Source of the DNA: Candidatus Chloroploca mongolica
GTDB lineage: Bacteria > Chloroflexota > Chloroflexia > Chloroflexales > Chloroflexaceae
Length of the DNA: 54,834 nucleotides
Assembly: GCF_004762035.2 (NCBI RefSeq)
Contig: NZ_SIJK02000001.1
Coordinates: 136,501-191,334, forward strand
Reading direction: 5' to 3'
Below are positions 43,761-51,780 of the stretch, in pieces. Within the stretch, counting starts at the first letter, position 1. Each line of letters opens with the position of its first letter. A program made the translations under genes and the position numbers. Under the pieces are notes generated by a model. That model was not told the DNA's origin and ran no database searches. It worked only from the letters and a program-made list of their open reading frames with translations.

Positions 43761-45656
43761 TCAATTTCCCTCTATCCCGATAAAATCCGGCCAAAGGTTG
43801 AGATCGATCTCCGGGCAGAGCGCGACGACCCGTTGCACATCCGCTTTGAGATACGCAGCCAGCCGCGCCCGCTCATCGGCATCTGGTTTGGGAACGAGGT
43901 AGCTGCCCTGGTTGACAGGTTGGTGATACGTTTTGGGATGAAAGCGGTCATCTATATCCAGAAACCGGTAGGTGCAGGCCAACTCTGTTTCAGGCGATTG
44001 CACCATCTGCTCGAATTGCAGCACCAGCACCTGTTCGCGGTCGAAATACTCAAACAGCCTGGACAGCCCGAGGCCATAGAAACTATGGAGCATGGCTTCT
44101 GTATACAGCGAAAAAGTGTTGTAGCTATAGCGTTGCTGTGGACTCAATGTTCCAAACAACATTTTCCCCCGGTTGCTCATCAGGTGATTCCAGTGGGAGA
44201 TAAAGCGATCAATTGGATTACGTAGGACTACCAGGATCTTGGTCTCTGGTGCTGCGATAGCAAGATGTTCCAATAGGGTGGGATAGAGAAGATACAGAAC
44301 GGAGAACTCACCACAGATTGTGCCCGGTGGTGTAGAAAAAGCGCTGCGATAAAGGTTCAACGCCTCGGCACTCATGTTGTGATACTGAAAGTGTAAAAAG
44401 TAGTACGTCTCCTTGTTGTACCGGTTGTCCAGATGAACCCGATGGGGGACAACCTGGGGGTGTTCTGTTAAGAGCGAAAACCACCAAGTAGTGCCACTTT
44501 TAGGTGCGCCGATGCCCACAAAATCGGGAGGCCGCACCTTCCAGCCGTGCGCTGTCGCAGGGTAAAGATTCTGCGGGCCGAAGGAGTGCGCCAAAGTTTT
44601 ACATGGAGGTACTTCGTCCACTTTGCGGTTGGGATTCACGGAACGCGTCAGCTTCCTCCCCCTTTGTACAACTTTGGCGATGAGCCGATGTCGTTTTGCT
44701 GCAGCTTGGAGCCGTTTCTTGATTCGCTGCCGCACGTCTGCGTGCAGATGTCCTGAACGCACCCGCCGCAACCACCAGGCAAGGCTGCGAGTACCTTCCG
44801 CCCGTTCCATCAATTGCCGCATCTTTTGTTCAAAAGTGCTCTCAACTGCCCGCCCCTGCAGCCAATCCATATAGGCGTCGTACTGGTTGAACAGAATTTC
44901 TGCGGCTGCATCCCGCAACTGCCGATGCTGATCGCTTTGCGCCTGTCCCTTGGCGCTGTTGTGAAAGACGACGGTGCTCCGGCTAGCAGCCGCGTGATGA
45001 TAGATCAGGTTGCCATAGATGCCGCCCATCCAGTAGTGGAACGCTCGCTGATTGCTCCGTGTTACCTTATGGATAGGCAAGCCCTGGGCCTCGGCTACCC
45101 AGGTGAAATGGGACAGGGTGTCGGTACGTTCTAGGCTGTGGGTGTTATCGAAGTCAAGGCGGAGTTGGTAGCGCTCGATGAAATCCACGGTTGTACAGAG
45201 ACAACTGGGGTGAACATGGGGACGGATCGCCGGAACCATCTCGTCACGCCAGACCCCGGCCAGGGCTGATCCCGCCTCCAACGCGGCCAGTAAAATGGTC
45301 AGCCAACCGGAACATAGGGGGTGGGCATCGCTGTCCAGGGTAACGACATACATCGCCCCTTCTTCTCTGGCCAGGTGATAGAGCCGCTGTAGAGGCGTCC
45401 GGTGCAGGTGATGCAGCCGCTCATAAGCGGCGGCCGACAGCAAGGTCAAGCGGGGCTGCGCCAGGAGCCACACTTCCAATGTCGGCGCGCCAAGCCGGTT
45501 GTTCCAAAGATAAATATGATAATCCGGATAGTCGGTGTACCTGGCGATTCGATCCAGGCACAGACGTATCCAGCGGTCGTCCCTGGGTGTCTCGCCGCCA
45601 TTGACGATCAGGATGGCGACCCGGCCAACATGTGTTGTATCAGTTTCAGCATTCAT
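43761..45656 (-). CDS. Glycosyltransferase-sulfotransferase fusion protein
   Basis: 631 aa from ATG 45656 (AAAGG 8 nt upstream, ATGA overlap with the FkbM stop). Residues 10 to about 280 are a GT-A domain with VAILIVNGGETPRDDRW, LWNNRLGAPTLEVW and MYVVTLDSDAHPLCSGW (DxD at 108-110). About 280-375 is a basic helical linker. Residues 376-631 are a sulfotransferase with VGIGAPKSGTTWWFSLLTEHP (from 380) and LVVLRNPIDRFISHWNHL. Both halves look complete. One chain could place a sugar and sulfate the growing glycan. This pairing is unusual to me. The first 20 codons recur in the chimeric relic at 31284. Confidence 0.88.
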   Translation of the reverse strand: MNAETDTTHVGRVAILIVNGGETPRDDRWIRLCLDRIARYTDYPDYHIYLWNNRLGAPTLEVWLLAQPRLTLLSAAAYERLHHLHRTPLQRLYHLAREEGAMYVVTLDSDAHPLCSGWLTILLAALEAGSALAGVWRDEMVPAIRPHVHPSCLCTTVDFIERYQLRLDFDNTHSLERTDTLSHFTWVAEAQGLPIHKVTRSNQRAFHYWMGGIYGNLIYHHAAASRSTVVFHNSAKGQAQSDQHRQLRDAAAEILFNQYDAYMDWLQGRAVESTFEQKMRQLMERAEGTRSLAWWLRRVRSGHLHADVRQRIKKRLQAAAKRHRLIAKVVQRGRKLTRSVNPNRKVDEVPPCKTLAHSFGPQNLYPATAHGWKVRPPDFVGIGAPKSGTTWWFSLLTEHPQVVPHRVHLDNRYNKETYYFLHFQYHNMSAEALNLYRSAFSTPPGTICGEFSVLYLLYPTLLEHLAIAAPETKILVVLRNPIDRFISHWNHLMSNRGKMLFGTLSPQQRYSYNTFSLYTEAMLHSFYGLGLSRLFEYFDREQVLVLQFEQMVQSPETELACTYRFLDIDDRFHPKTYHQPVNQGSYLVPKPDADERARLAAYLKADVQRVVALCPEIDLNLWPDFIGIEGN

Positions 45657-46522
45657 CTCGAAAACCTTTGCGATCGCCAGGGTGCATTTTCTATCAAACC
45701 CGGGCGGGCTACAATAACGTGCTCTCCGGAATGACATTCACACTCAAAGCCGTGTGTCGCGGTGTAGAAATTCAAGGCGCAGCCCCGCACATAACGATCA
45801 TGTAATTCGATGATGATGACTCCGACGCGTTCAATCCACGCTGTCGGCGAGGCAAACACCTCCCTTTCTGCGCCTTCGATGTCCACTTTCAACAGATCCA
45901 CAACATCAAGGTTGTAATCGGCCAACAGTTGGGGCACGGTAACAGAATTCACCTGTCCAACAACCGGGAAACGGCCATCCGCTTCGAGAGGTTGAACGCA
46001 AAAAGCGCCATAGATCCCAGAACTTTTGGCCGGGTTAGCTAACGCCAGTATAATGGGTGTATCCCACAGCGCCGCCTGGAGAGGGATGATCTGGGGATAA
46101 GCGGCGACATTTTTGCGTAGCTGGCTGAAATTGGAGGCTTCTGGTTCCAGGGCCAAAATGCGCGCCGCCGGGTATCGATTGGCATAATAGATCGCCGTCA
46201 AGCCAATATTGGCGCCCGCATCAATGATCACCCCGGGTGGGCGGCTCAAAGGTAAAGTATACTCTTCCCGCGCGATAACCTGGCCGTAGATCCGAAAATC
46301 TGATGTCCCCAGGCGCAAGGTGAGGGGCGCACGAAGCTGACGGGGATGGACGGTCACCTCACCCCGAGGGTTCAACAGCGAAGCGACAAAAACACGCAGC
46401 CCTTCACGCCGGCCAAACCATCGCATGTATTGGCGCAGCAAAGAGATGAAATGGGCGGCGCGCTTGGAAGATCGTGCTGCCCGCGCCCGCAGCGCTACAA
46501 CAAGAGCATTGAAAACCATCAT
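45653..46522 (-). CDS. FkbM-family methyltransferase (distinct subgroup)
   Basis: 289 aa. ATG 46522 has GGGGA 8 nt upstream; ATG 46519 and a GTG at 46537 are alternatives. Motif I is GVIIDAGANIGLTAIYYA (97-114), then ILALEPEASNFSQL and DLLKVDIEGAEREVF. It is longer at the N-terminus than the two other FkbM proteins and not a close paralogue. The ATGA overlap with the fusion gene suggests that methylation, glycosylation and sulfation act on one product. Confidence 0.9.
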   Translation of the reverse strand: MMVFNALVVALRARAARSSKRAAHFISLLRQYMRWFGRREGLRVFVASLLNPRGEVTVHPRQLRAPLTLRLGTSDFRIYGQVIAREEYTLPLSRPPGVIIDAGANIGLTAIYYANRYPAARILALEPEASNFSQLRKNVAAYPQIIPLQAALWDTPIILALANPAKSSGIYGAFCVQPLEADGRFPVVGQVNSVTVPQLLADYNLDVVDLLKVDIEGAEREVFASPTAWIERVGVIIIELHDRYVRGCALNFYTATHGFECECHSGEHVIVARPGLIENAPWRSQRFSR

Positions 46523-46529
46523 ATTTACA

Positions 46530-46865
46530 TTCCCCACACCATGATCGCCAACCCATCCTACTGCTCCGCCCGCGTCCGTCCCGTGCGCCAGTCGAAGACC
46601 ACCAGGTGCGCCGCTCTGCGGTGCAGCGGTCGGCGTATTCCCACGTCTGCGCCAAACCCTTCATCAGGGTGGCGTCCAGCGACTTGTGCAATACTTCGCC
46701 CCCAAACGGCCAGAGCACGAGCAAGTCCGTCCGCCGTCGGCCCAGGCCATCCTCCCGTTCGACCCGTCTCCTGGTGTTGATGCTGTCGGTCAAGAAGTCA
46801 ACTCCTGCAGCAGGATCTCGCGGTAGATCGGGTTGGCTCCCTGACAAAGCAATGTGGCATCTCAC
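46530..46865 (-). pseudogene. 3' relic of an AAA-ATPase/PD-(D/E)XK gene
   Basis: In one frame: VEREDGLGRRRTDLLVLWPF, HKSLDATLMKGLAQTWEYAD; in another, AHLVVFDWRTGRTRAEQ then stop. This is the nuclease end of the AAA-ATPase family also seen at 38084 and 48019 (REYAIGSGRMDLCL, GLAQLDTYLNG, GWLVIFDRR) but of a different subgroup. The ELK strand is deleted or garbled and the frame is broken. It sits in the gap between the epimerase and the FkbM gene. Confidence 0.65.
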
Positions 46866-47842
46866 CCTTGCTCATACCACCTGACCGTCTCCGCCAGCCC
46901 CTCGGCAAAGCTGGTCTGCGCCCGGAAGCCAAATAGCCGCTCGGCCCGCGAGGTCTCTAGGCAGCGGCGGGGTTGCCCATTGGGGCGCGCGGTGTCCCAG
47001 ACGATGCGGCCTTCGTAGCCCGTCAGGCGGGCCAGGAGGGTGGCGAGTTCGCGGATCGCAATTTCTTGCCCGCTCCCCAGATTGACCGGTTCCGCTTCGT
47101 TGTAGTGCTCAGCCGCCAGCAGGATGCCCTCGGCGGCGTCGGCCACATAGAGAAATTCGCGGGTTGCGCTGCCGTCGCCCCACAGCGTGACCTCGGGCTG
47201 CCCCGTTGTACGCGCCTCGACAAAACGTCGGATCAGCGCCGGGATGACGTGCGAAGAGGTCGGGTCAACGTTGTCGCCAGGGCCGTAGAGGTTGACGGGC
47301 AGCAGGTAGATCGCATTGAGGCCGTACTGTTGTCGGTAGGCTTGCGCCTGCACCAGCAGCATCTTTTTGGCAAGCCCATACGGGGCGTTGCTCTCTTCGG
47401 GATACCCGTTCCACAAATCCTCTTCCCGAAAGGGCACCGGCGTCACCTTTGGATACGCGCAGACCGTGCCGACAATGACACATTTGTCGATCGCCCATTG
47501 CCGCGCCGCCTCGATCAACTGCGTGCCCATGATCAGGTTGTCGTAGAGCAGTTCACCTGGCCGTTCGAGGTTGTAGCCGATGCCGCCAACATTGCCTGCC
47601 AGATGGATGAGCAGCACCTGGGATGGATCCGCCGCCTGTGTCGCGCAGGTCTCAGCCAGCAGCGCCTGGATCGCCTCCCAGCGGCGCAGATCATACTGAG
47701 CGCGCCGCGGAACAACGATCTGCGCCTCGGCCACCCCGCGCCCTCGCAGCGCTGCCACCACCGCACACCCCAGAAACCCCGCGCCCCCGGTGACAATCAC
47801 CGTCTTGCCGTGCCAAAAATCAGCCGCCGGTTGCGTTGTCAT
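46862..47842 (-). CDS. NAD-dependent epimerase, GDP-L-fucose synthase-like
   Basis: 326 aa. ATG 47842 has GGAGGAG just upstream (GGAGG 4 nt away). [11 protein letters not shown] (15-25) is the nucleotide-binding loop, [20 protein letters not shown] (125-144) the substrate loop, and YGLAKK with Tyr155/Lys159 the SDR catalytic pair. [26 protein letters not shown] and NLGSGQEI complete a Fcl/WcaG-type pattern: epimerase-reductase making GDP-L-fucose from GDP-4-keto-6-deoxymannose. No Gmd is in the window. It could equally act on another NDP-sugar. It is the first gene of the PqqD/GT operon, and GDP-fucose would suit the HxRRGD proteins. Its 5' end is duplicated at 49704. Confidence 0.8.
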   Translation of the reverse strand: MTTQPAADFWHGKTVIVTGGAGFLGCAVVAALRGRGVAEAQIVVPRRAQYDLRRWEAIQALLAETCATQAADPSQVLLIHLAGNVGGIGYNLERPGELLYDNLIMGTQLIEAARQWAIDKCVIVGTVCAYPKVTPVPFREEDLWNGYPEESNAPYGLAKKMLLVQAQAYRQQYGLNAIYLLPVNLYGPGDNVDPTSSHVIPALIRRFVEARTTGQPEVTLWGDGSATREFLYVADAAEGILLAAEHYNEAEPVNLGSGQEIAIRELATLLARLTGYEGRIVWDTARPNGQPRRCLETSRAERLFGFRAQTSFAEGLAETVRWYEQG

Positions 47843-47874
47843 AGCTCCTCCGCGCCGCTGTGTTACACATAAGA

Positions 47875-47990
47875 TTGACGCAAAGGCGCAAAGGCGCAAA
47901 GCTGCGCATGCTTCATTCAACCCTCTGCGCCTCTGCGCCTTTGCGCCTCTGCGTTAAAACCCTCTGCGCCTTTGCGCCTTTGCGTCAAAA
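47875..47990. repeat. CGCAAAG inverted-repeat element
   Basis: It begins TTGACGCAAAGGCGCAAAGG, has a unique middle containing ATGCTTCATTCAACC, and ends with two rounds of CTCTGCGCCTTTGCGCC and a GCGTCAAAA. It lies between the epimerase start and AAA copy B. With the preceding epimerase 5' end it forms a direct repeat of 49704-49911, which has the same ATGCTTCATTCAACC middle. Confidence 0.82.
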
Positions 47991-48018
47991 AAACCGGCCT
48001 CATTCAGCGGCACAAGCC

Positions 48019-49566
48019 TCACGCCCGTATCACGGTCACTGTCCGCCCGGCGGGACTGACCGCCATGGTGTGGTGGGTACGCTCGCTGATCCGCGGCTGG
48101 TCGCGACGCCGGTCGAAGATGACGAGCCAGCCCGTTGCGAGCCCGAGACCGTTCAGATAGGTGTCTAGTTGGGCCAAGCCTTGCTCCAGCGGATCGCGCT
48201 CGCCGTCGCGCCAGACTTTCAGTTCGAGGCCCAGCGTGACATCCCCATAGCGCAGGCAGAGATCCATGCGTCCGCTGCCGATGGCGTATTCGCGCTCGAG
48301 GGTGCCGCCGCCGTTGACGACCCGGTGCAGGAAGGCCATCAACACCAGGTGCGGGGCGATCTCGTGATAATGCGCGCTACCCAGCAGCGGCTGCCCATGC
48401 TGGCGCCAGAAGGCGAGAAATGCTTCCAGCAGTTTGTCCGGGTCAAGACCGCCGTCGGGCCGCAGCCAGGTGGGACGGATGTGCGGCAGGGAGTCTTGGG
48501 GGCCGCTGGCTAAGACACGTGGGATTACCTCACGGTAGATCGGGTTGGCGATGACCAACCCGCCGGCCGGATCGCGACGCACCAACCCCAGGTCAAGGAC
48601 AAACTGCCGGTCGTCTGCGGGCACGTCAGCCAATGCACGCCCGGCCAGTAGCGGTTCGATGACGTGACGCACGCGTGGCTCGCGCAGCCGCTCGGCCAGG
48701 CTGTCGAGGTGCGTGTCCTGGCGCTGGATCAGCAACTCCTTGGCCTGATTGATCTCCGCCACATCCACCGGTTGGGCCAGGTCAGGGACGACCACCTGCA
48801 CCGCCTGGCGCACTAGGGCGTTCACCAACCATGGCTGCCCCTGGGTCAGGTCGAAGGCCAGCCGCAGCGCCTCCGGTGTGAAAACCTGGCCGGTGTCGGC
48901 GGTGTACTGAGCGTAGAGTTCCGCCACCTCTGGCGCGGTGAAGTTGCGCAGGGTTAGCGACTCGACTTTGACGTTGAAGGGACTGGCGGTGTGCAGTCGC
49001 TCACTGCCACCGGATGCGACCTTGTAATCACGCACGTCGCGTAGACCGATCAGGGCCAATGCCCAGGGGAAGGCCTCAGGCCGCCGCTGAAAGCCAGCCC
49101 GCAGTTGGCGCAACGCTGAAATTAGCGCCGCATCCTGGAGGGCATCAATCTCGTCAACAAACAATACGACGGGCCGGGAGGACGCCATGCACCAGGCGGT
49201 GAGCGCCGCACCGAGCCGCCCACCGGCCTCTGCGTCAGGCCAGGGTGGTGGCTGCAACTCTGTCGGCAACTGCCAGACCAGCGCGGCCCGCCAATCTTCG
49301 AGGATCGCCAACTCAGCCGCGCCGGGGTCATCGTTGAACGCTGCCCCTACCTCCATCGAGACCAGTGCGGCTACATAACGACCGGACGCCGTCACCTGAC
49401 GGGCCAGTTCAAGCATCGCCGTCGTCTTACCGCTCTGGCGCGGGCCATGCACGACAAAGTAGGCCTTCTGGTCAAGCAACGTCTGCACATCGGGCAGCCG
49501 TGCGGTCGCCGGCAACATGTAGTGATCTTCAGGATTGCAGGGCCCGGCAGTATTAAAAAAGCGCAT
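48019..49566 (-). CDS. AAA-ATPase with C-terminal PD-(D/E)XK nuclease-like domain, copy B
   Basis: 515 aa, the twin of 38084-39631. Walker A GPRQSGKTT (41-49), Walker B VVLFVDEID and the D435/E448-x-K450 nuclease residues are all kept. Residues 1-202 and 382-515 are identical to copy A, while about two dozen substitutions cluster in between (for example AHT/YT, VMAIK/VAEIN, AFPSQ/ASGPQ). This mosaic is best explained by gene conversion of the ends or selection on the middle. Sequence identity continues about 10 bp past both ends. Copy B is bracketed by repeated epimerase 5' ends and CGCAAAG elements, suggesting it was inserted there. Confidence 0.87.
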   Translation of the reverse strand: MRFFNTAGPCNPEDHYMLPATARLPDVQTLLDQKAYFVVHGPRQSGKTTAMLELARQVTASGRYVAALVSMEVGAAFNDDPGAAELAILEDWRAALVWQLPTELQPPPWPDAEAGGRLGAALTAWCMASSRPVVLFVDEIDALQDAALISALRQLRAGFQRRPEAFPWALALIGLRDVRDYKVASGGSERLHTASPFNVKVESLTLRNFTAPEVAELYAQYTADTGQVFTPEALRLAFDLTQGQPWLVNALVRQAVQVVVPDLAQPVDVAEINQAKELLIQRQDTHLDSLAERLREPRVRHVIEPLLAGRALADVPADDRQFVLDLGLVRRDPAGGLVIANPIYREVIPRVLASGPQDSLPHIRPTWLRPDGGLDPDKLLEAFLAFWRQHGQPLLGSAHYHEIAPHLVLMAFLHRVVNGGGTLEREYAIGSGRMDLCLRYGDVTLGLELKVWRDGERDPLEQGLAQLDTYLNGLGLATGWLVIFDRRRDQPRISERTHHTMAVSPAGRTVTVIRA

Positions 49567-49620
49567 GGCAGGTTTCCTTGGTGCTAGCCTCTATCCCTTG
49601 CCAAAAAAGATTGCCTCGTG

Positions 49621-49697
49621 TTGACGCAACGGCGCAAAGACGCAAAGCTGCGTATGGAGATGGATCAAACTGTAGCGCCTTTGCGCCGTTGCGTCAA
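49621..49697. repeat. Short CGCAAAG element with perfect 19-bp inverted ends
   Basis: Arms 49621-49639 (TTGACGCAACGGCGCAAAG) and 49679-49697 are exact inverted repeats around 39 bp of unique sequence. It looks like a minimal MITE-like form of the element. It stands between AAA copy B and the duplicated epimerase 5' end. Confidence 0.85.
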
Positions 49698-49703
49698 ACA
49701 ACC

Positions 49704-49794
49704 CGTCTTGCTGTGCCAAAAATCAGCCGCCGGTTGCGTCGTCATGAGCTCCTCCGCGCCGCTGTGTTACAAACAATACCTTGCACATAAGGTT
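49704..49794 (-). pseudogene. Duplicated 5' end of the epimerase gene
   Basis: It matches 47801-47875 almost base for base: the ribosome site GGAGGAGC, ATG and the codons for [14 protein letters not shown]. Reading then runs into the CGCAAAG element, so only about 14 codons remain. It has a small insertion (AACAATACCTTGC) in the leader. With the element next to it, it forms one flank of the segment that contains AAA copy B. Confidence 0.8.
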
Positions 49795-49911
49795 GACGCG
49801 GATTGACGCAAAGACGCAAAGGCGCAAAGTTCCATATGCTTCATTCAACCCTCTGCGCCTTTGCGCCTTTGCGTCAAAAATCCTCTGCGCCTTTGCGCCT
49901 TTGCGTCAAAA
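49793..49911. repeat. CGCAAAG inverted-repeat element overlapping the ABC gene end
   Basis: It starts TTGACGCGGATTGACGCAAAG and closes with two CTCTGCGCCTTTGCGCC blocks and GCGTCAAAA. The last bases supply the TGA stop codon of the ABC transporter gene at 49906-49908. It shares its middle with 47875-47990. Confidence 0.82.
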
Positions 49912-51777
49912 CCCCTCCGCCGACACCTCCCGCATCTGCATGTTCCACGAGCTCGCATAATGCCCCCCCAGCGCCACAAGCTCGCTGTGGGTTCCCGATT
50001 CGATCACCCGCCCGCCAACCATCACATGGATGATGTCGGCTTGCATCGCGGTGGTAAAACGATGCGTGATGATCAATGCGGTACGTCCGGCAATCAAATC
50101 GCGGAACCGCGTCATCCACGCATGCTCGGCCCAGCTATCCATTGCGCTCGTTGGCTCATCAAGGATCACCAGGTCGGCCTGGCGCACAAAGGCCCGCGCC
50201 AACGCAAGGCGCTGCCATTCGCCGATGCTCAATTCGGTGTACCCAAACCAGCGCCCCAGGATCGTTGCGTACCCCTCGGGTAGCTTGTCAATGATCTCGG
50301 CGGCCCCGCCAGCGTGCGCTGCCGCCTCGATCGCCGCCTGCGTGGGCTCGCTCCCCATGTCACCAAAACGGATATTGTCGCCCGCGCTGTCGTGGTACGG
50401 GAACGGCTGTTGAAAAAGCACGCTGATCCGTCGGCGTAGCTCGTCCTGGGCGAGTTCGCGTAGGTTAACGCCATCCCAGGTAATCCGGCCCTCCTGCGGA
50501 TCATAGAAACGGCAGAGCAATTTGATCAAGGTGCTCTTGCCCGCCCCGTTCTCCCCCACAATCGCCACAATCTGACCCGCCGGGATCGTCAGATTGAACT
50601 TCTCCAGCGCGTTCCGCTCGCTATCCTCATAGCGAAAGGTCACCTCTTCCATCCGAATGCCTTCACCTAAACCCGGGGCCAGCGTCGTTGGTACCGCCGG
50701 ATCGACGATCTGGGGCTCGAGTTCGAGAAAGGTGAAGAGATCCTCCAGGAAGAGCAGGTTGCGATAGATGTCGCCGACCCCGGTGAGCAAGCTGCGCATC
50801 AGACGGAGACCCTGGTTCATGGCTTGCCAGAACATCGCTAGGTCGCCCAGGTTAAAGCGCCCGCGCATCGTCTGCAAGCCCATCCAGCCGAGCCCTCCTG
50901 CCAGGGCTACTAGCCCAACCAGTGCCGCTCCGATCTGGGCCAGCATCTGTTGACGCGCAAGCCCGAGCCGCTCTGCGTGCAATTGGCGACTCAGTTGATC
51001 GTACGACTGCTTGAAATAATCGCCCAGGCCAAAGATGCGCAACTCCATCGCCGCATTCACCAGCGTCACTACTCGCTGGAAATAGACCAGCCGGCGTTGA
51101 TGCATCGTATTCTTTTGTCGCCAGCGATGAAAGATCCAGGTCGACCGCAACGCCACCCAGAGCGCCGGCAATGTACCGGCCAGCAGAACGAGCGGCATCC
51201 ACCATGCAAAGATGAAGAGCACGCCGCCCATCGCAACCAGGGTGATCGTGTGCTGCAACAGGCCATTCAGGTTCTCCAGCAGGGCCAGCGGACGATCAAT
51301 CGCATCCACGCTTGCCCGTTGCAACTGGTCATAGTAGGTCGGCGACTCGTAGAAATGGAGATCGAGGGTGATCGCTTTGCTGTGGATCAGGTTATTCATA
51401 TAATCGCGGGTACGCTGGGCCAGCAGCATGCGCACATACTCCTGCACACTGCCCAGCAATTCCCCGGTCACCAGCACCAACCCCATCAGCACAAAGATTG
51501 GCACCACCGCCTGGATCGCCTCAGACGTGCCGCCACGCTCTACGACTGCGACCAGCCCATTGACGAGTTCACGCGTCAGATAGACCGTCACCACCGGCAG
51601 CACGCCCTGGATCACCAGCAACACCGTCGAAGCGAGGGTCCAACCCCGCGCCGCTTGCCAGACGAGGCGCAACGCTTGGGGCACATAGCGCAACTGCCGC
51701 AGTTGACTGCGCACGCTAAGCAACCGCTTCAGACGCTGATCCTGTACAGGCGGGCCACGGTGTCGGTGCATACTCAT
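49906..51777 (-). CDS. ABC transporter, fused membrane and ATPase domains
   Basis: 623 aa half-transporter of the exporter type. About 45-330 has five or six membrane spans (LASTVLLVIQGVLPVVTVYL, IFVLMGLVLVTGELLG, VAMGGVLFIFAWWMPLVLLA, ALVGLVALAGGLGWMG). The ATPase has Walker A VGENGAGKST (407-416), signature LSIGEWQRLALARA (516-529), Walker B LVILDEPTSAMD (536-547) and switch His in IITHRF. The signature departs from LSGGQ in a way common to peptide/lasso-type exporters. A C39 domain is absent. It follows the HprK-like gene by 3 bp, so it probably exports the product of that set. It likely works as a homodimer. Confidence 0.9.
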   Translation of the reverse strand: MSMHRHRGPPVQDQRLKRLLSVRSQLRQLRYVPQALRLVWQAARGWTLASTVLLVIQGVLPVVTVYLTRELVNGLVAVVERGGTSEAIQAVVPIFVLMGLVLVTGELLGSVQEYVRMLLAQRTRDYMNNLIHSKAITLDLHFYESPTYYDQLQRASVDAIDRPLALLENLNGLLQHTITLVAMGGVLFIFAWWMPLVLLAGTLPALWVALRSTWIFHRWRQKNTMHQRRLVYFQRVVTLVNAAMELRIFGLGDYFKQSYDQLSRQLHAERLGLARQQMLAQIGAALVGLVALAGGLGWMGLQTMRGRFNLGDLAMFWQAMNQGLRLMRSLLTGVGDIYRNLLFLEDLFTFLELEPQIVDPAVPTTLAPGLGEGIRMEEVTFRYEDSERNALEKFNLTIPAGQIVAIVGENGAGKSTLIKLLCRFYDPQEGRITWDGVNLRELAQDELRRRISVLFQQPFPYHDSAGDNIRFGDMGSEPTQAAIEAAAHAGGAAEIIDKLPEGYATILGRWFGYTELSIGEWQRLALARAFVRQADLVILDEPTSAMDSWAEHAWMTRFRDLIAGRTALIITHRFTTAMQADIIHVMVGGRVIESGTHSELVALGGHYASSWNMQMREVSAEGF

Positions 51778-51780
51778 CGT

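Noticed and set aside
38084-49566. Composite transposon made by the two AAA-nuclease copies
   Set aside because: The copies are in direct orientation with no transposase and no terminal inverted repeats of their own. Conversion or recombination explains the mosaic better, although mobility of a single copy remains possible.
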